Below are positions 1 through 4,765 of a stretch of DNA of 6,528 bases, one piece after another. This DNA comes from CAVUAF01 sp964460655 (GTDB lineage: Bacteria > Acidobacteriota > Terriglobia > Terriglobales > Acidobacteriaceae), in the NCBI GenBank assembly GCA_964460655.1, contig CAYWSH010000195.1, positions 1 through 6,528 on the forward strand. Direction: 5' to 3'. How positions within the stretch are numbered: position 1 is the stretch's first letter; every line of letters begins with the position of its first letter. The translations under genes were made by a program, and so were the position numbers. The notes beneath the pieces are model-generated. The model searched no databases. It was given only the letters and a program-made list of their open reading frames with translations, and was not told the DNA's origin.

Positions 1-586
1 AGGTGCCGCCGCCGAAGTCGTAGACGGCGATCGTTTCGTCCTTCTTCTTGTCGAGTCCGTACGCCAGCGCCGCCGCCGTCGGCTCGTTGATGATGCGCTT
101 GACCTCGAGCCCGGCGATGCGGCCGGCGTCTTTCGTCGCCTGGCGCTGCGCGTCGTTTAAGTACGCCGGCACGGTGATGACCGCATCAGTCACCTTATCG
201 CCGAGATAGTCCTCGGCGGCCTTCTTCAGCTTCATCAGGATGTACGCCGAGATCTCCGGCGGTGTGTGTTTCTTGCCCGAGATGTCCACGGCCACGCGAT
301 CGCCATCGGGCACGACCTTGTAGGGCACCATCTTCATTTCTTCATTCACTTCGTCGTAGCGCCGGCCCATGAAGCGCTTGATCGAGTAAACCGTGTTCTC
401 GGGATTCGTGATGGCCTGCCGCTTCGCCACCTGTCCGACCAGGCGCTCACCGCTCTTGGTGAACGCCACGACCGAAGGCGTGGTACGACCGCCTTCCTCG
501 TTCGCGATGACTTTCGGTTCGCCGCCTTCCATCACGGCCACCACCGAGTTCGTGGTTCCTAGGTCGATTCCAATGGTCTTGCCCAT
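1..586 (-). CDS. dnaK: Chaperone protein DnaK (Hsp70), N-terminal part, cut by window edge
   Basis: Encodes the first 195 residues of the cytoplasmic ATP-dependent chaperone DnaK, which binds exposed hydrophobic segments of unfolded proteins together with DnaJ and GrpE. The reading frame stays open to the window edge. Visible nucleotide-binding-domain motifs are the phosphate-1 loop GIDLGTTNS (residues 6-14), the catalytic-lysine region YSIKRFMGR (68-76, Lys70), the ITVPAYLND strand (137-145), INEPTAAALAYG (166-177) and the start of the phosphate-2 motif DFGGGT (190-195), where the window ends. The ATG at 584-586 is preceded by AGGAGA (592-597) with a 5-nt gap, which fixes the start. Family proteins are about 640 residues, so roughly two thirds of the gene lies to the left. 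Nothing in this part looks degenerate. The identification is secure; only the remainder of the protein is unseen. Confidence 0.98.
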   Translation of the reverse strand, partial: MGKTIGIDLGTTNSVVAVMEGGEPKVIANEEGGRTTPSVVAFTKSGERLVGQVAKRQAITNPENTVYSIKRFMGRRYDEVNEEMKMVPYKVVPDGDRVAVDISGKKHTPPEISAYILMKLKKAAEDYLGDKVTDAVITVPAYLNDAQRQATKDAGRIAGLEVKRIINEPTAAALAYGLDKKKDETIAVYDFGGGT

Positions 587-610
587 TTCAGTCTCCTAAC
601 TTGTTGAATC

Positions 611-648
611 TATTAGTACAGATGTATGACAACGAACGAATACTAATA
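611..648. promoter_or_regulatory. Inverted repeat spanning dnaK -10 and leader (candidate operator)
   Basis: TATTAGTA at 611-618 and TACTAATA at 641-648 form a perfect 8-bp inverted repeat separated by 22 bp. The right arm overlaps the predicted dnaK -10 element (640-645), and the left arm lies in the transcribed leader. Centre-to-centre distance is 30 bp, close to three helical turns, which would suit a dimeric or looping regulator. Function is inferred from position; no known heat-shock operator consensus matches it. Confidence 0.4.
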
Positions 649-668
649 TCTGAGTGAGTTATTGTCAA
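633..668 (-). promoter_or_regulatory. Predicted sigma70-type promoter of dnaK
   Basis: On the minus strand there is a perfect -35 TTGACA (663-668), a 17-bp spacer, and a -10 TAGTAT (640-645, 4 of 6 consensus). This puts the transcription start near 633 and a 5' leader of about 47 nt before dnaK. The spacing and perfect -35 make this the best promoter in the window. Neither the CIRCE (HrcA) nor the HAIR (HspR) heat-shock operator pattern is visible nearby, so any heat control would have to work differently, perhaps through the overlapping inverted repeat. Assignment is by consensus only. Confidence 0.6.
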
Positions 669-717
669 TGTTTAGATGACTGGACAACGGTCCTGGTTTC
701 AAGACGAGCAGCACAAC

Positions 718-771
718 CGAGGCGGCTGTGCCACACGAGCCTCGCTGGTGCTTGCACCGCGCTCAGGCTCG
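718..771 (+). repeat. GC-rich overlapping inverted repeats upstream of membrane gene
   Basis: The gap between dnaK and the first membrane gene (587-803) holds the dnaK promoter and then this palindromic patch. CGAGGC (718-723) pairs with GCCTCG (739-744). CGAGCC (736-741) pairs with GGCTCG (766-771), enclosing an inner pair GGTGC (747-751) / GCACC (754-758). The first and second stems share bases 739-741, so the two hairpins exclude each other. It may be a dispersed intergenic palindrome or a leader structure of the downstream gene; the sequence alone does not decide. I see no convincing plus-strand promoter here. Confidence 0.35.
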
Positions 772-803
772 GCGTAAGCTGCGCGCCGTCCGGAGGTGTT
801 GGC

Positions 804-1244
804 ATGCCGGAATCCAGGCTTTGGCAGAACATCGGCATCGCTTCGTTCGTCGCAGGCGCTGCGCTGTGGGCCGTACCCGCTTTCATGAGCGGCCTGCGTC
901 CCGATAACAACCTGATGTTGAGCATCAACCTCGCGGCAGCGTTCATCTGCATCGCGGGCGCAGCGGGCTGGACCGCTGGTCGCGTGATGCAGGCCCTGCA
1001 GCTCGGCAGCGCCGCTGCGGAATCCGCGCGCCTGCGCCTGTTCGGCCTCGTGCAAATCGTGGCCGGCATCATCCCCGTGATCTTCGCTGCCGTGCGCTCG
1101 CGGGTCACCGTGATCCCGACCGCCAACCAGATATGGCTCGGCACCGCTGGCGCCGCGCTCGTGTTGCTCGGCATCAACGACCTGCTCGCCCACCGCATCC
1201 TGGAAAAGGCCGCGGGCACGAAAACGTCGGTCTCAGCCGATTAG
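804..1244 (+). CDS. Small four-helix membrane protein of unknown function (copy 1)
   Basis: Predicted 146-residue integral membrane protein that I do not recognise as a named family. Four hydrophobic segments are visible at about residues 9-30, 37-57, 78-98 and 108-128, with a short polar N-terminus and a charged C-terminal tail after RILEKAAG (131-138). The ATG at 804 was chosen because GGAGGT (792-797) sits 6 nt upstream. The frame also extends upstream to a GTG at 654, but that start would run into the dnaK promoter and adds a non-hydrophobic Arg-rich stretch. The protein resembles its downstream neighbour in helix layout and in a conserved block around the fourth helix, which suggests an old tandem duplication. 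There are no catalytic motifs, cysteine pairs or heme-binding signatures, so no function is proposed. That the gene is real is likely; its role is unknown. Confidence 0.75.
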   Translation: MPESRLWQNIGIASFVAGAALWAVPAFMSGLRPDNNLMLSINLAAAFICIAGAAGWTAGRVMQALQLGSAAAESARLRLFGLVQIVAGIIPVIFAAVRSRVTVIPTANQIWLGTAGAALVLLGINDLLAHRILEKAAGTKTSVSAD

Positions 1245-1330
1245 AGCGCTGGGCCGGTGACCGGAGTAACTTGGTGTCGCACGATGGTAAGCACTATCGT
1301 TGGTTATCAATGCGGGAGACCTCGATTCCT

Positions 1331-1792
1331 ATGCACACCGATCGTGAAGCCGGACTCTGGCGCATCAACGCCATCGCGTTCCTTGTGGGCGGCGGCGTGC
1401 CGTTGCTGCTCAACCTCGCCAACTTCACGCGCGCCTGGCAAGTCGACGCCGAAGCGCTGAAACTCGGCATCTGGTGCTCGTTCACGCTGCTGGTCGGCCT
1501 TACAGGCCTCGCCGCTTCCGACATCTTTCATGCGCTCGATGGACTCCCGGCGCGCTGGTCGACGCGACTCTGGAGTGTGCTGGCCTTCATCGGCCTTCCT
1601 GGCGGTATCCTGCCCGGCATCTGGATGTGGCAGCGGACGATGAGCGTTCCGGTCACGCTCAACCAGAAGGCAGTGCTGTTCGCCGGCGGCTTCACGGCCA
1701 TAGCCGGCCTGCTGGCCTTCCTGACCGAGCGTATCCTGCTGCGCATCGCCGGTCGCGAAGTCGCGGCTCACGCCGTGCAAGCGCGCATTTGA
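1331..1792 (+). CDS. Small four-helix membrane protein of unknown function (copy 2)
   Basis: Predicted 153-residue membrane protein with hydrophobic segments at about residues 12-32, 43-63, 80-100 and 113-132, and a basic C-terminal tail. It lies 86 bp downstream of copy 1 in the same direction. From residue 101 to 141 it aligns without gaps to residues 98-138 of copy 1, sharing an NQ pair, an AG pair, and an RIL...AG ending. The chosen ATG at 1331 has a GGGAGA (1314-1319) upstream, although the 11-nt gap is long. An in-frame ATG at 1310 is the alternative and adds seven residues (MRETSIP). The frame also runs back to 1133, overlapping copy 1, but that extension is Arg-rich shadow sequence. 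No known functional motif is visible. The two proteins could form a heteromeric membrane complex, but that is speculation. Confidence 0.72.
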   Translation: MHTDREAGLWRINAIAFLVGGGVPLLLNLANFTRAWQVDAEALKLGIWCSFTLLVGLTGLAASDIFHALDGLPARWSTRLWSVLAFIGLPGGILPGIWMWQRTMSVPVTLNQKAVLFAGGFTAIAGLLAFLTERILLRIAGREVAAHAVQARI

Positions 1793-1817
1793 CTTATCGC
1801 ACCGCCGCTGCAAAAAT
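1789..1817 (+). promoter_or_regulatory. Possible promoter for tRNA-Leu
   Basis: TTGACT (1789-1794), overlapping the stop codon of the upstream membrane gene, is followed after 17 bp by AAAAAT (1812-1817). Each hexamer is a fair match to the sigma70 consensus (5/6 and 4/6). The start would fall near 1824, about 47 nt before the tRNA. It is a consensus call only. Confidence 0.35.
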
Positions 1818-1836
1818 AATCAACGGAGTTCTTCCC

Positions 1837-1860
1837 GCGCGGCTCTCCAAGGGGCCGCGT
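1837..1860 (+). terminator. GC-rich hairpin between membrane gene and tRNA-Leu
   Basis: CGCGGC (1838-1843) pairs with GCCGCG (1854-1859). The stem can extend inward through G-U pairs to a CCAA tetraloop (1847-1850) and outward by one G-U pair. A thymine run is nearly absent (TTCTGCTGT follows), so it is a weak intrinsic terminator at best. It could instead be a structured leader or processing site just ahead of the tRNA. Confidence 0.35.
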
Positions 1861-1870
1861 TCTGCTGTAA

Positions 1871-1957
1871 GCCGAAGTGGCGGAATTGGCAGACGCGCAT
1901 GGTTCAGGTCCATGTACCCGCAAGGGTGTGGGGGTTCGAGTCCCTTCTTCGGCACCA
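1871..1957 (+). tRNA. tRNA-Leu, anticodon CAG
   Basis: Complete 87-nt class II tRNA that decodes CUG, a heavily used leucine codon in GC-rich genomes. The acceptor arm GCCGAAG (1871-1877) pairs with CTTCGGC (1947-1953), followed by discriminator A1954 and an encoded CCA (1955-1957). The anticodon stem CATGG (1898-1902) / CCATG (1910-1914) encloses a seven-base loop with anticodon CAG at 1905-1907. A long variable arm of the leucine type follows, containing ACCC/GGGT. The T arm is 1930-1946 with loop TTCGAGT and a GGGGG/CCCTT stem whose two outer pairs are G-U. All required arms are present, so the gene appears functional. It lies directly upstream of the 93-bp tandem repeats. Confidence 0.97.
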
Positions 1958-1971
1958 GTCCTTTTCTTAAT

Positions 1972-2240
1972 AACCGCTAGAGAGCCGTGCGCTCTCGGAG
2001 ACCCACGAGGCGCTCGTGACGCGCCGCTCGGCGCGCAAGTCGGCCTCGCGGCTTTCCGCTTGAAAACCGCTAGATAGCCGTGCGCTCTCGGAGACCCACG
2101 AGGCGCTCGTGACGCGCCGCTCGGCGCGCAAGTCGGCCTCGCGGCTTTCCGCTTGAAAACCGCTAGATAGCCGTGCGCTCTCGGAGATCCACGAGGCACT
2201 CGTGACGCACCGCCTGGCGCGCAAGTCGGCCTCGGGGCTT
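1972..2240 (+). repeat. Tandem 93-bp repeat, nearly three copies, directly after tRNA-Leu
   Basis: Copies start with AACCGCTAGA at 1972, 2065 and 2158, an exact period of 93 bp. Copies 1 and 2 differ by a single base (AGAGAGCC versus AGATAGCC). Copy 3 carries several substitutions and departs from the unit after about 2237. Each unit holds hairpins: CACGAG/CTCGTG with a 3-nt loop (2004-2018 in copy 1), GCGCCG/CGGCGC with a 2-nt loop (2021-2034), and GCGG/CCGC around CTTT. Copy 1 also has a perfect GAGAGC/GCTCTC pair that a G-to-T change weakens in the others. In copy 3 the CACGAG/CTCGTG stem is kept while its loop changes. No spacers separate the units, so this is not a CRISPR. This array accounts for the gene-free stretch between the tRNA and the peroxidase gene. 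Function is unknown. Confidence 0.95.
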
Positions 2241-2252
2241 GATACCCCGGCC
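2228..2252 (-). terminator. Hairpin downstream of the peroxidase gene, possible terminator
   Basis: CGGGG/CCCCG (2233-2237 with 2245-2249) with a 7-nt loop, extended by GGC/GCC outside a 2-nt bulge, sits about 12 bp after the peroxidase stop. No thymine run follows on the minus strand, so Rho-independent termination is doubtful. The hairpin replaces the end of the third 93-bp repeat copy. Confidence 0.35.
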
Positions 2253-2263
2253 GTTCCAATAAC

Positions 2264-3331
2264 CTAGGGTTGTTTGTGCTCGAAGTGGACGTCGAGCGGC
2301 AGAGCTTCCCACGGCACGTCGCCGGTCAACGTCATGAGGAACTCGATGATATCTTCGCGGTCCTGGGCGCCCAGCCGCGAGCGGAGCTTGGGATCGATGT
2401 TGGGGTTCGGGTTCCCGCCGTTGGTGTAGAACCACAGCACGTCATCCAACGTGAGTAACGTTCCGTCGTGCATGTACGGTCCCGTGCGCGCCACGTTGCG
2501 TAGCGACGGCGTCTTGAACGCGCCCAGGTCCGCCTGCTCGTGCGTGACCTCGTACCGCCCCGGATCGCGCGGTGTGCGGTCTACCCAGCCGACGCCGGTA
2601 TTATGGAACTTGCCGTCGGTGAACAGCGCCGAAGTCTCGCCGATCTCATGGCACGCGGTGCAATTGCCGCGGTTCGGGTCGCGGAACGACTCGAAGCCCC
2701 GCTTCGCCGCCGTGCTGATCGCGTTCTCCTCGTGGCCGAAATACCAGCGGTCGAACGGCGAATTCCCGACGAGCAACGTGCGCTCGAAAGCGGCCAGCGC
2801 ACGCGCGACTTTGTCATAAGTGATCGGGCCGCTGCCAAACGCGTCGGCAAAACGCGGCAGATAGCTCGCCTCGCCGCTCAAGCGCTTCTCTACGCCCGCC
2901 AGCGAATGCGCCATCTCGACCGGATTCTCCACCGGCGCTTCTGCCTGCTTTTCCAGTCCCGGCGCGCGTCCATCCCAGAAATTCTCGTGAAAATATGCGA
3001 CGTTGGCGATCGTCGGCGCGTTGCGCGTTCCGCGCGAGCCGCCCACGCCCTGCGAGATGCGTTTGCCGTCCGCGAATCCGAAGCGCGGATCGTGGCAGGT
3101 GCCGCACGCCACCGTGTAATCGACCGAGAGGGCCGTGTCGTAGAACAACCGCTTGCCGAGTGCGACCTGTGCCGGTGTCGCCGGCGCGGCATCGGCGGGC
3201 AGGGGCGGCAGGCCGAGAGGGACCTTGATCGCCTCGGTTCGAGTCGCGGCGTTGATGACCGGCGCCTGCGCGCGCAGACTCGGCAGCGAGGCCGCGAACA
3301 CCAACGCGAACAGGGCAAGGCGCCGTCTCAT
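2264..3331 (-). CDS. Secreted diheme cytochrome c peroxidase (CcpA/MauG family)
   Basis: Predicted 355-residue exported diheme protein that in this family reduces hydrogen peroxide to water with electrons from small cytochromes; some relatives oxidise other substrates. An N-terminal signal peptide (MRRRLALF, then a hydrophobic stretch and SLRAQ) is followed by heme motif 1 CGTCH (76-80), a conserved Trp in NFWDGRA (about 119), NPVEM (136-140), heme motif 2 CTACH (224-228), KTPSLRN (273-279), and the GPYMHDG loop with a probable heme-ligand Met at 287. The length and motif order fit a full bacterial peroxidase. The start at 3331 puts the signal peptide at the terminus; an in-frame ATG at 3349 adds six residues, and neither has a strong Shine-Dalgarno. 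An intrinsic terminator of the upstream cupin gene ends about 20-40 nt before the start, leaving little room for a separate promoter. The exact substrate is not shown by the sequence. Confidence 0.93.
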   Translation of the reverse strand: MRRRLALFALVFAASLPSLRAQAPVINAATRTEAIKVPLGLPPLPADAAPATPAQVALGKRLFYDTALSVDYTVACGTCHDPRFGFADGKRISQGVGGSRGTRNAPTIANVAYFHENFWDGRAPGLEKQAEAPVENPVEMAHSLAGVEKRLSGEASYLPRFADAFGSGPITYDKVARALAAFERTLLVGNSPFDRWYFGHEENAISTAAKRGFESFRDPNRGNCTACHEIGETSALFTDGKFHNTGVGWVDRTPRDPGRYEVTHEQADLGAFKTPSLRNVARTGPYMHDGTLLTLDDVLWFYTNGGNPNPNIDPKLRSRLGAQDREDIIEFLMTLTGDVPWEALPLDVHFEHKQP

Positions 3332-3368
3332 CGCCCACAAGTTTCGCATATCGCTTGGCTGTGCAGAC

Positions 3369-3393
3369 AAAAAAGGGCCACCGGAGTGGCCCT
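3369..3393 (-). terminator. Rho-independent terminator after the cupin gene
   Basis: On the minus strand AGGGCCAC (3386-3393) pairs with GTGGCCCT (3374-3381) around a TCCG loop, followed directly by a run of six thymines (3369-3374 on the complement; the first also closes the stem). The hairpin begins about 20 nt after the cupin stop codon. This is a textbook intrinsic terminator, and the peroxidase start lies only 20-40 nt beyond it. Confidence 0.9.
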
Positions 3394-3412
3394 CTGTAAC
3401 CGACCACAAGAC

Positions 3413-3832
3413 TTACTTCTTTGCCGCCGCGCCTTTCGCCGGCGCCGCCTTGGGCGCTGCTCCCGACGCTCCGTGGCCCTTCATTTCCACCACGATGACT
3501 TCGAACGGCTTGTCGCCCGTGTTCTCCGGCAGATGCGTGATCGCATCGTTGTACATCACCTGTCCCGCTTTGCCGCTGATGTCCTGCGTCTTGCCGTCGG
3601 GGAAGGTGAACTTGCCGGTGGAATCGGTCAGGAACACCGCCACCGATGCCGGGTGGAAGTGCATCACCGATTTCTCGTGCGGCCCATAATGCACGCGCAG
3701 CACACGTACCTGCGCGTTCTCCGTCTCTACCTTGTAATGCTTGGGATCGACCTTCACCGGGTCCTGCGCCAGCGCAACGCCAGCCAACAGGCAAACAACC
3801 AGACCCGCAACGCACCACTTCGTGATCCGCAT
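3413..3832 (-). CDS. Small secreted cupin-domain protein
   Basis: Predicted 139-residue protein with a signal peptide (MRITKWCVAG, hydrophobic core, probable cleavage after ALA at residue 22), a single cupin-like beta-barrel core, and a low-complexity Ala/Lys/Pro tail (about 121-139). Possible metal ligands are His58 and His60 in MHFHP and His100 in ITHLPENTG. The glutamate usual in cupin motif 1 is not evident after HFHPASVAVFL, so metal binding may be altered or absent. The start at 3832 is well supported by AGGAGGA (3837-3843) four nt upstream. It shares direction with the peroxidase downstream but is separated from it by a strong terminator. The product likely acts outside the cytoplasm; substrate and reaction cannot be inferred. 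The C-terminal Lys-rich tail could bind a polyanion, which is only a guess. Confidence 0.85.
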   Translation of the reverse strand: MRITKWCVAGLVVCLLAGVALAQDPVKVDPKHYKVETENAQVRVLRVHYGPHEKSVMHFHPASVAVFLTDSTGKFTFPDGKTQDISGKAGQVMYNDAITHLPENTGDKPFEVIVVEMKGHGASGAAPKAAPAKGAAAKK

Positions 3833-3873
3833 GGGATCCTCCTGAAAGATTCAGACAAAGGGAATGCGCCCGC

Positions 3874-3902
3874 ACGCTACGCCCGCTTCCTGCACATGTC
3901 AA
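3874..3902 (-). promoter_or_regulatory. Predicted promoter of the cupin gene
   Basis: The minus strand carries a perfect TTGACA (3897-3902) followed after 17 bp by TAGCGT (3874-3879, only 3 of 6 -10 matches). The leader would be about 35 nt, including the strong Shine-Dalgarno. It overlaps the predicted trpC promoter on the other strand, so the two divergent genes may compete for polymerase. Confidence 0.45.
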
Positions 3903-3919
3903 CGCTTGGCAGTTATACT
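3891..3919 (+). promoter_or_regulatory. Predicted promoter of the trpCFB cluster
   Basis: TGCACA (3891-3896, 4/6) is followed after exactly 17 bp by TATACT (3914-3919, 5/6). Transcription would start near 3926, leaving about 8 nt before the trpC ATG. There is therefore no space for a leader peptide and attenuator, and the mRNA would be leaderless or nearly so. The call rests on consensus and position only. Confidence 0.5.
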
Positions 3920-3933
3920 CAGCACTTACACAC

Positions 3934-4749
3934 ATGCCAGCCACGTTGGACCAGATCGTTGCGGCCCGCCGCCGCTCCGTCGCTGCCGCCAAAGCAGCCG
4001 CCGACTGTGCTGCGCTCGAGCGCGCCGCTGAGGCCTACACGCCTCGCGCCTTCGGTGGAGCTCTCTTCCGGGCCGCCGAATCCGGCGTGGCGATCATCGC
4101 GGAGCTGAAAAAGGCCTCGCCCTCGCGCGGCGTCATCCGCGCCGATTTCGACGCCACCCTGCTCGCACGCGAACTCGCACAAGCCGGCGCGGCCGCACTT
4201 TCCGTCCTGACCGAAGAAGACCACTTCCAGGGCTCGCTCGCGAACCTCCGGGCTGCCCATGCGGCAACCTCGCTGCCCTGCCTGCGCAAGGACTTCATCG
4301 TCGACGACTTCCAGGTTCTCGAAGCGCGCGCCAATGGTGCAGATGCCGTGCTGCTCATCGTCGCGTCGCTGACCGACGCCGAGTTGAGCACCCTGCACGC
4401 TGCCGCCCGCGACCTGCAGCTCGACGTGCTCTGCGAGGTCCACGACCAGCGCGAACTCGACCGCGCCCTCGCCGCCGGTTGCGCCATCATCGGCGTGAAC
4501 AGCCGTAACCTGCGGACGTTTCAGGTGGACCTCAACACCGCGCTGGGACTGGCCGCGCGCATCCCGCGCGGCGTAATGCGTGTCGCTGAGAGCGGCATCC
4601 ACACCGCCGACGACATCCAGCGCCTGCGCGACGCCGGCTACCAAGCTTTCCTGATCGGCGAGTCGCTCATGAAGGCGCCGCGCCCCGGCGAAGCATTGGC
4701 TCAACTTATGCAGCGCCGTGCTGCGGTTCCGCTGACTACTGGCAACTGA
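3934..4749 (+). CDS. trpC: Indole-3-glycerol phosphate synthase
   Basis: Encodes a 271-residue cytoplasmic TIM-barrel enzyme that closes and decarboxylates CdRP to indole-3-glycerol phosphate in tryptophan synthesis. Family motifs in order are IAELKKASPSRG (55-66, with Glu57 and catalytic Lys59), LTEEDHFQGS (92-101), LRKDFIVDDFQV (117-128, Lys119 as general acid), CEVHD (167-171, Glu168), GVNSRNL (187-193, Asn189), AESGI (218-222) and IGESLM (241-246). All expected active-site residues are present, and the length is typical of single-domain IGPS. The ATG at 3934 begins the usual N-terminal helix (LDQIVAARRR). No Shine-Dalgarno precedes it, and the predicted promoter implies a leader of about 8 nt. 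The last codons and the stop fall within a 7-bp tandem repeat, so the LTTGN tail is probably repeat-derived. trpF follows after 16 bp. Confidence 0.97.
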   Translation: MPATLDQIVAARRRSVAAAKAAADCAALERAAEAYTPRAFGGALFRAAESGVAIIAELKKASPSRGVIRADFDATLLARELAQAGAAALSVLTEEDHFQGSLANLRAAHAATSLPCLRKDFIVDDFQVLEARANGADAVLLIVASLTDAELSTLHAAARDLQLDVLCEVHDQRELDRALAAGCAIIGVNSRNLRTFQVDLNTALGLAARIPRGVMRVAESGIHTADDIQRLRDAGYQAFLIGESLMKAPRPGEALAQLMQRRAAVPLTTGN

Positions 4750-4762
4750 CCACTGACAACTG
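4732..4762 (+). repeat. Heptameric tandem repeat at the trpC/trpF junction
   Basis: Four consecutive 7-bp units CTGACTA, CTGGCAA, CTGACCA, CTGACAA (4732-4759) and a partial CTG (4760-4762) follow the pattern CTGRCNA. The array covers the last trpC codons and its TGA stop (4747-4749) and ends 3 bp before the trpF ATG. Because 7 is not a multiple of 3, gain or loss of a unit would change the trpC C-terminus and the gene spacing. Confidence 0.85.
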
Positions 4763-4765
4763 CTC

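Noticed and set aside
587..670. CIRCE or HAIR heat-shock operator upstream of dnaK
   Set aside because: Neither TTAGCACTC...GAGTGCTAA nor CTTGAGT...ACTCAAG is present; only the different TATTAGTA/TACTAATA pair is seen.
654..803. N-terminal extension of the first membrane protein from a GTG at 654
   Set aside because: It would overlap the dnaK promoter, adds no homologous or hydrophobic sequence, and the ATG at 804 has a strong Shine-Dalgarno.
1474..1980. Plus-strand 168-codon frame ending in GGSSPFFGTSP
   Set aside because: It overlaps the second membrane gene out of frame and reads through the tRNA; composition is Arg/Ala-rich shadow sequence.
1877..2077. Plus-strand 66-codon frame beginning MAELADAHGSG
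   Set aside because: It is a translation of the tRNA-Leu gene and the repeat; such frames are a familiar annotation artefact.
1972..2240. CRISPR array
   Set aside because: The repeated units are contiguous with no unique spacers, the unit is far longer than a CRISPR repeat, and no cas genes are nearby.
1768..2259. Minus-strand 163-codon frame over the repeats and tRNA
   Set aside because: It arises only because the repeat period is a multiple of three, and it crosses the antisense of the tRNA; not supported as a gene.
3902..3940. trp attenuator or leader peptide
   Set aside because: No Trp-codon-rich short frame and no terminator hairpin lies between the predicted promoter and the trpC start.
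2540..4108. Plus-strand 522-codon open frame
   Set aside because: It runs antisense to the peroxidase and cupin genes and then out of frame into trpC; very Arg-rich with no domain, typical of GC-rich shadow frames.
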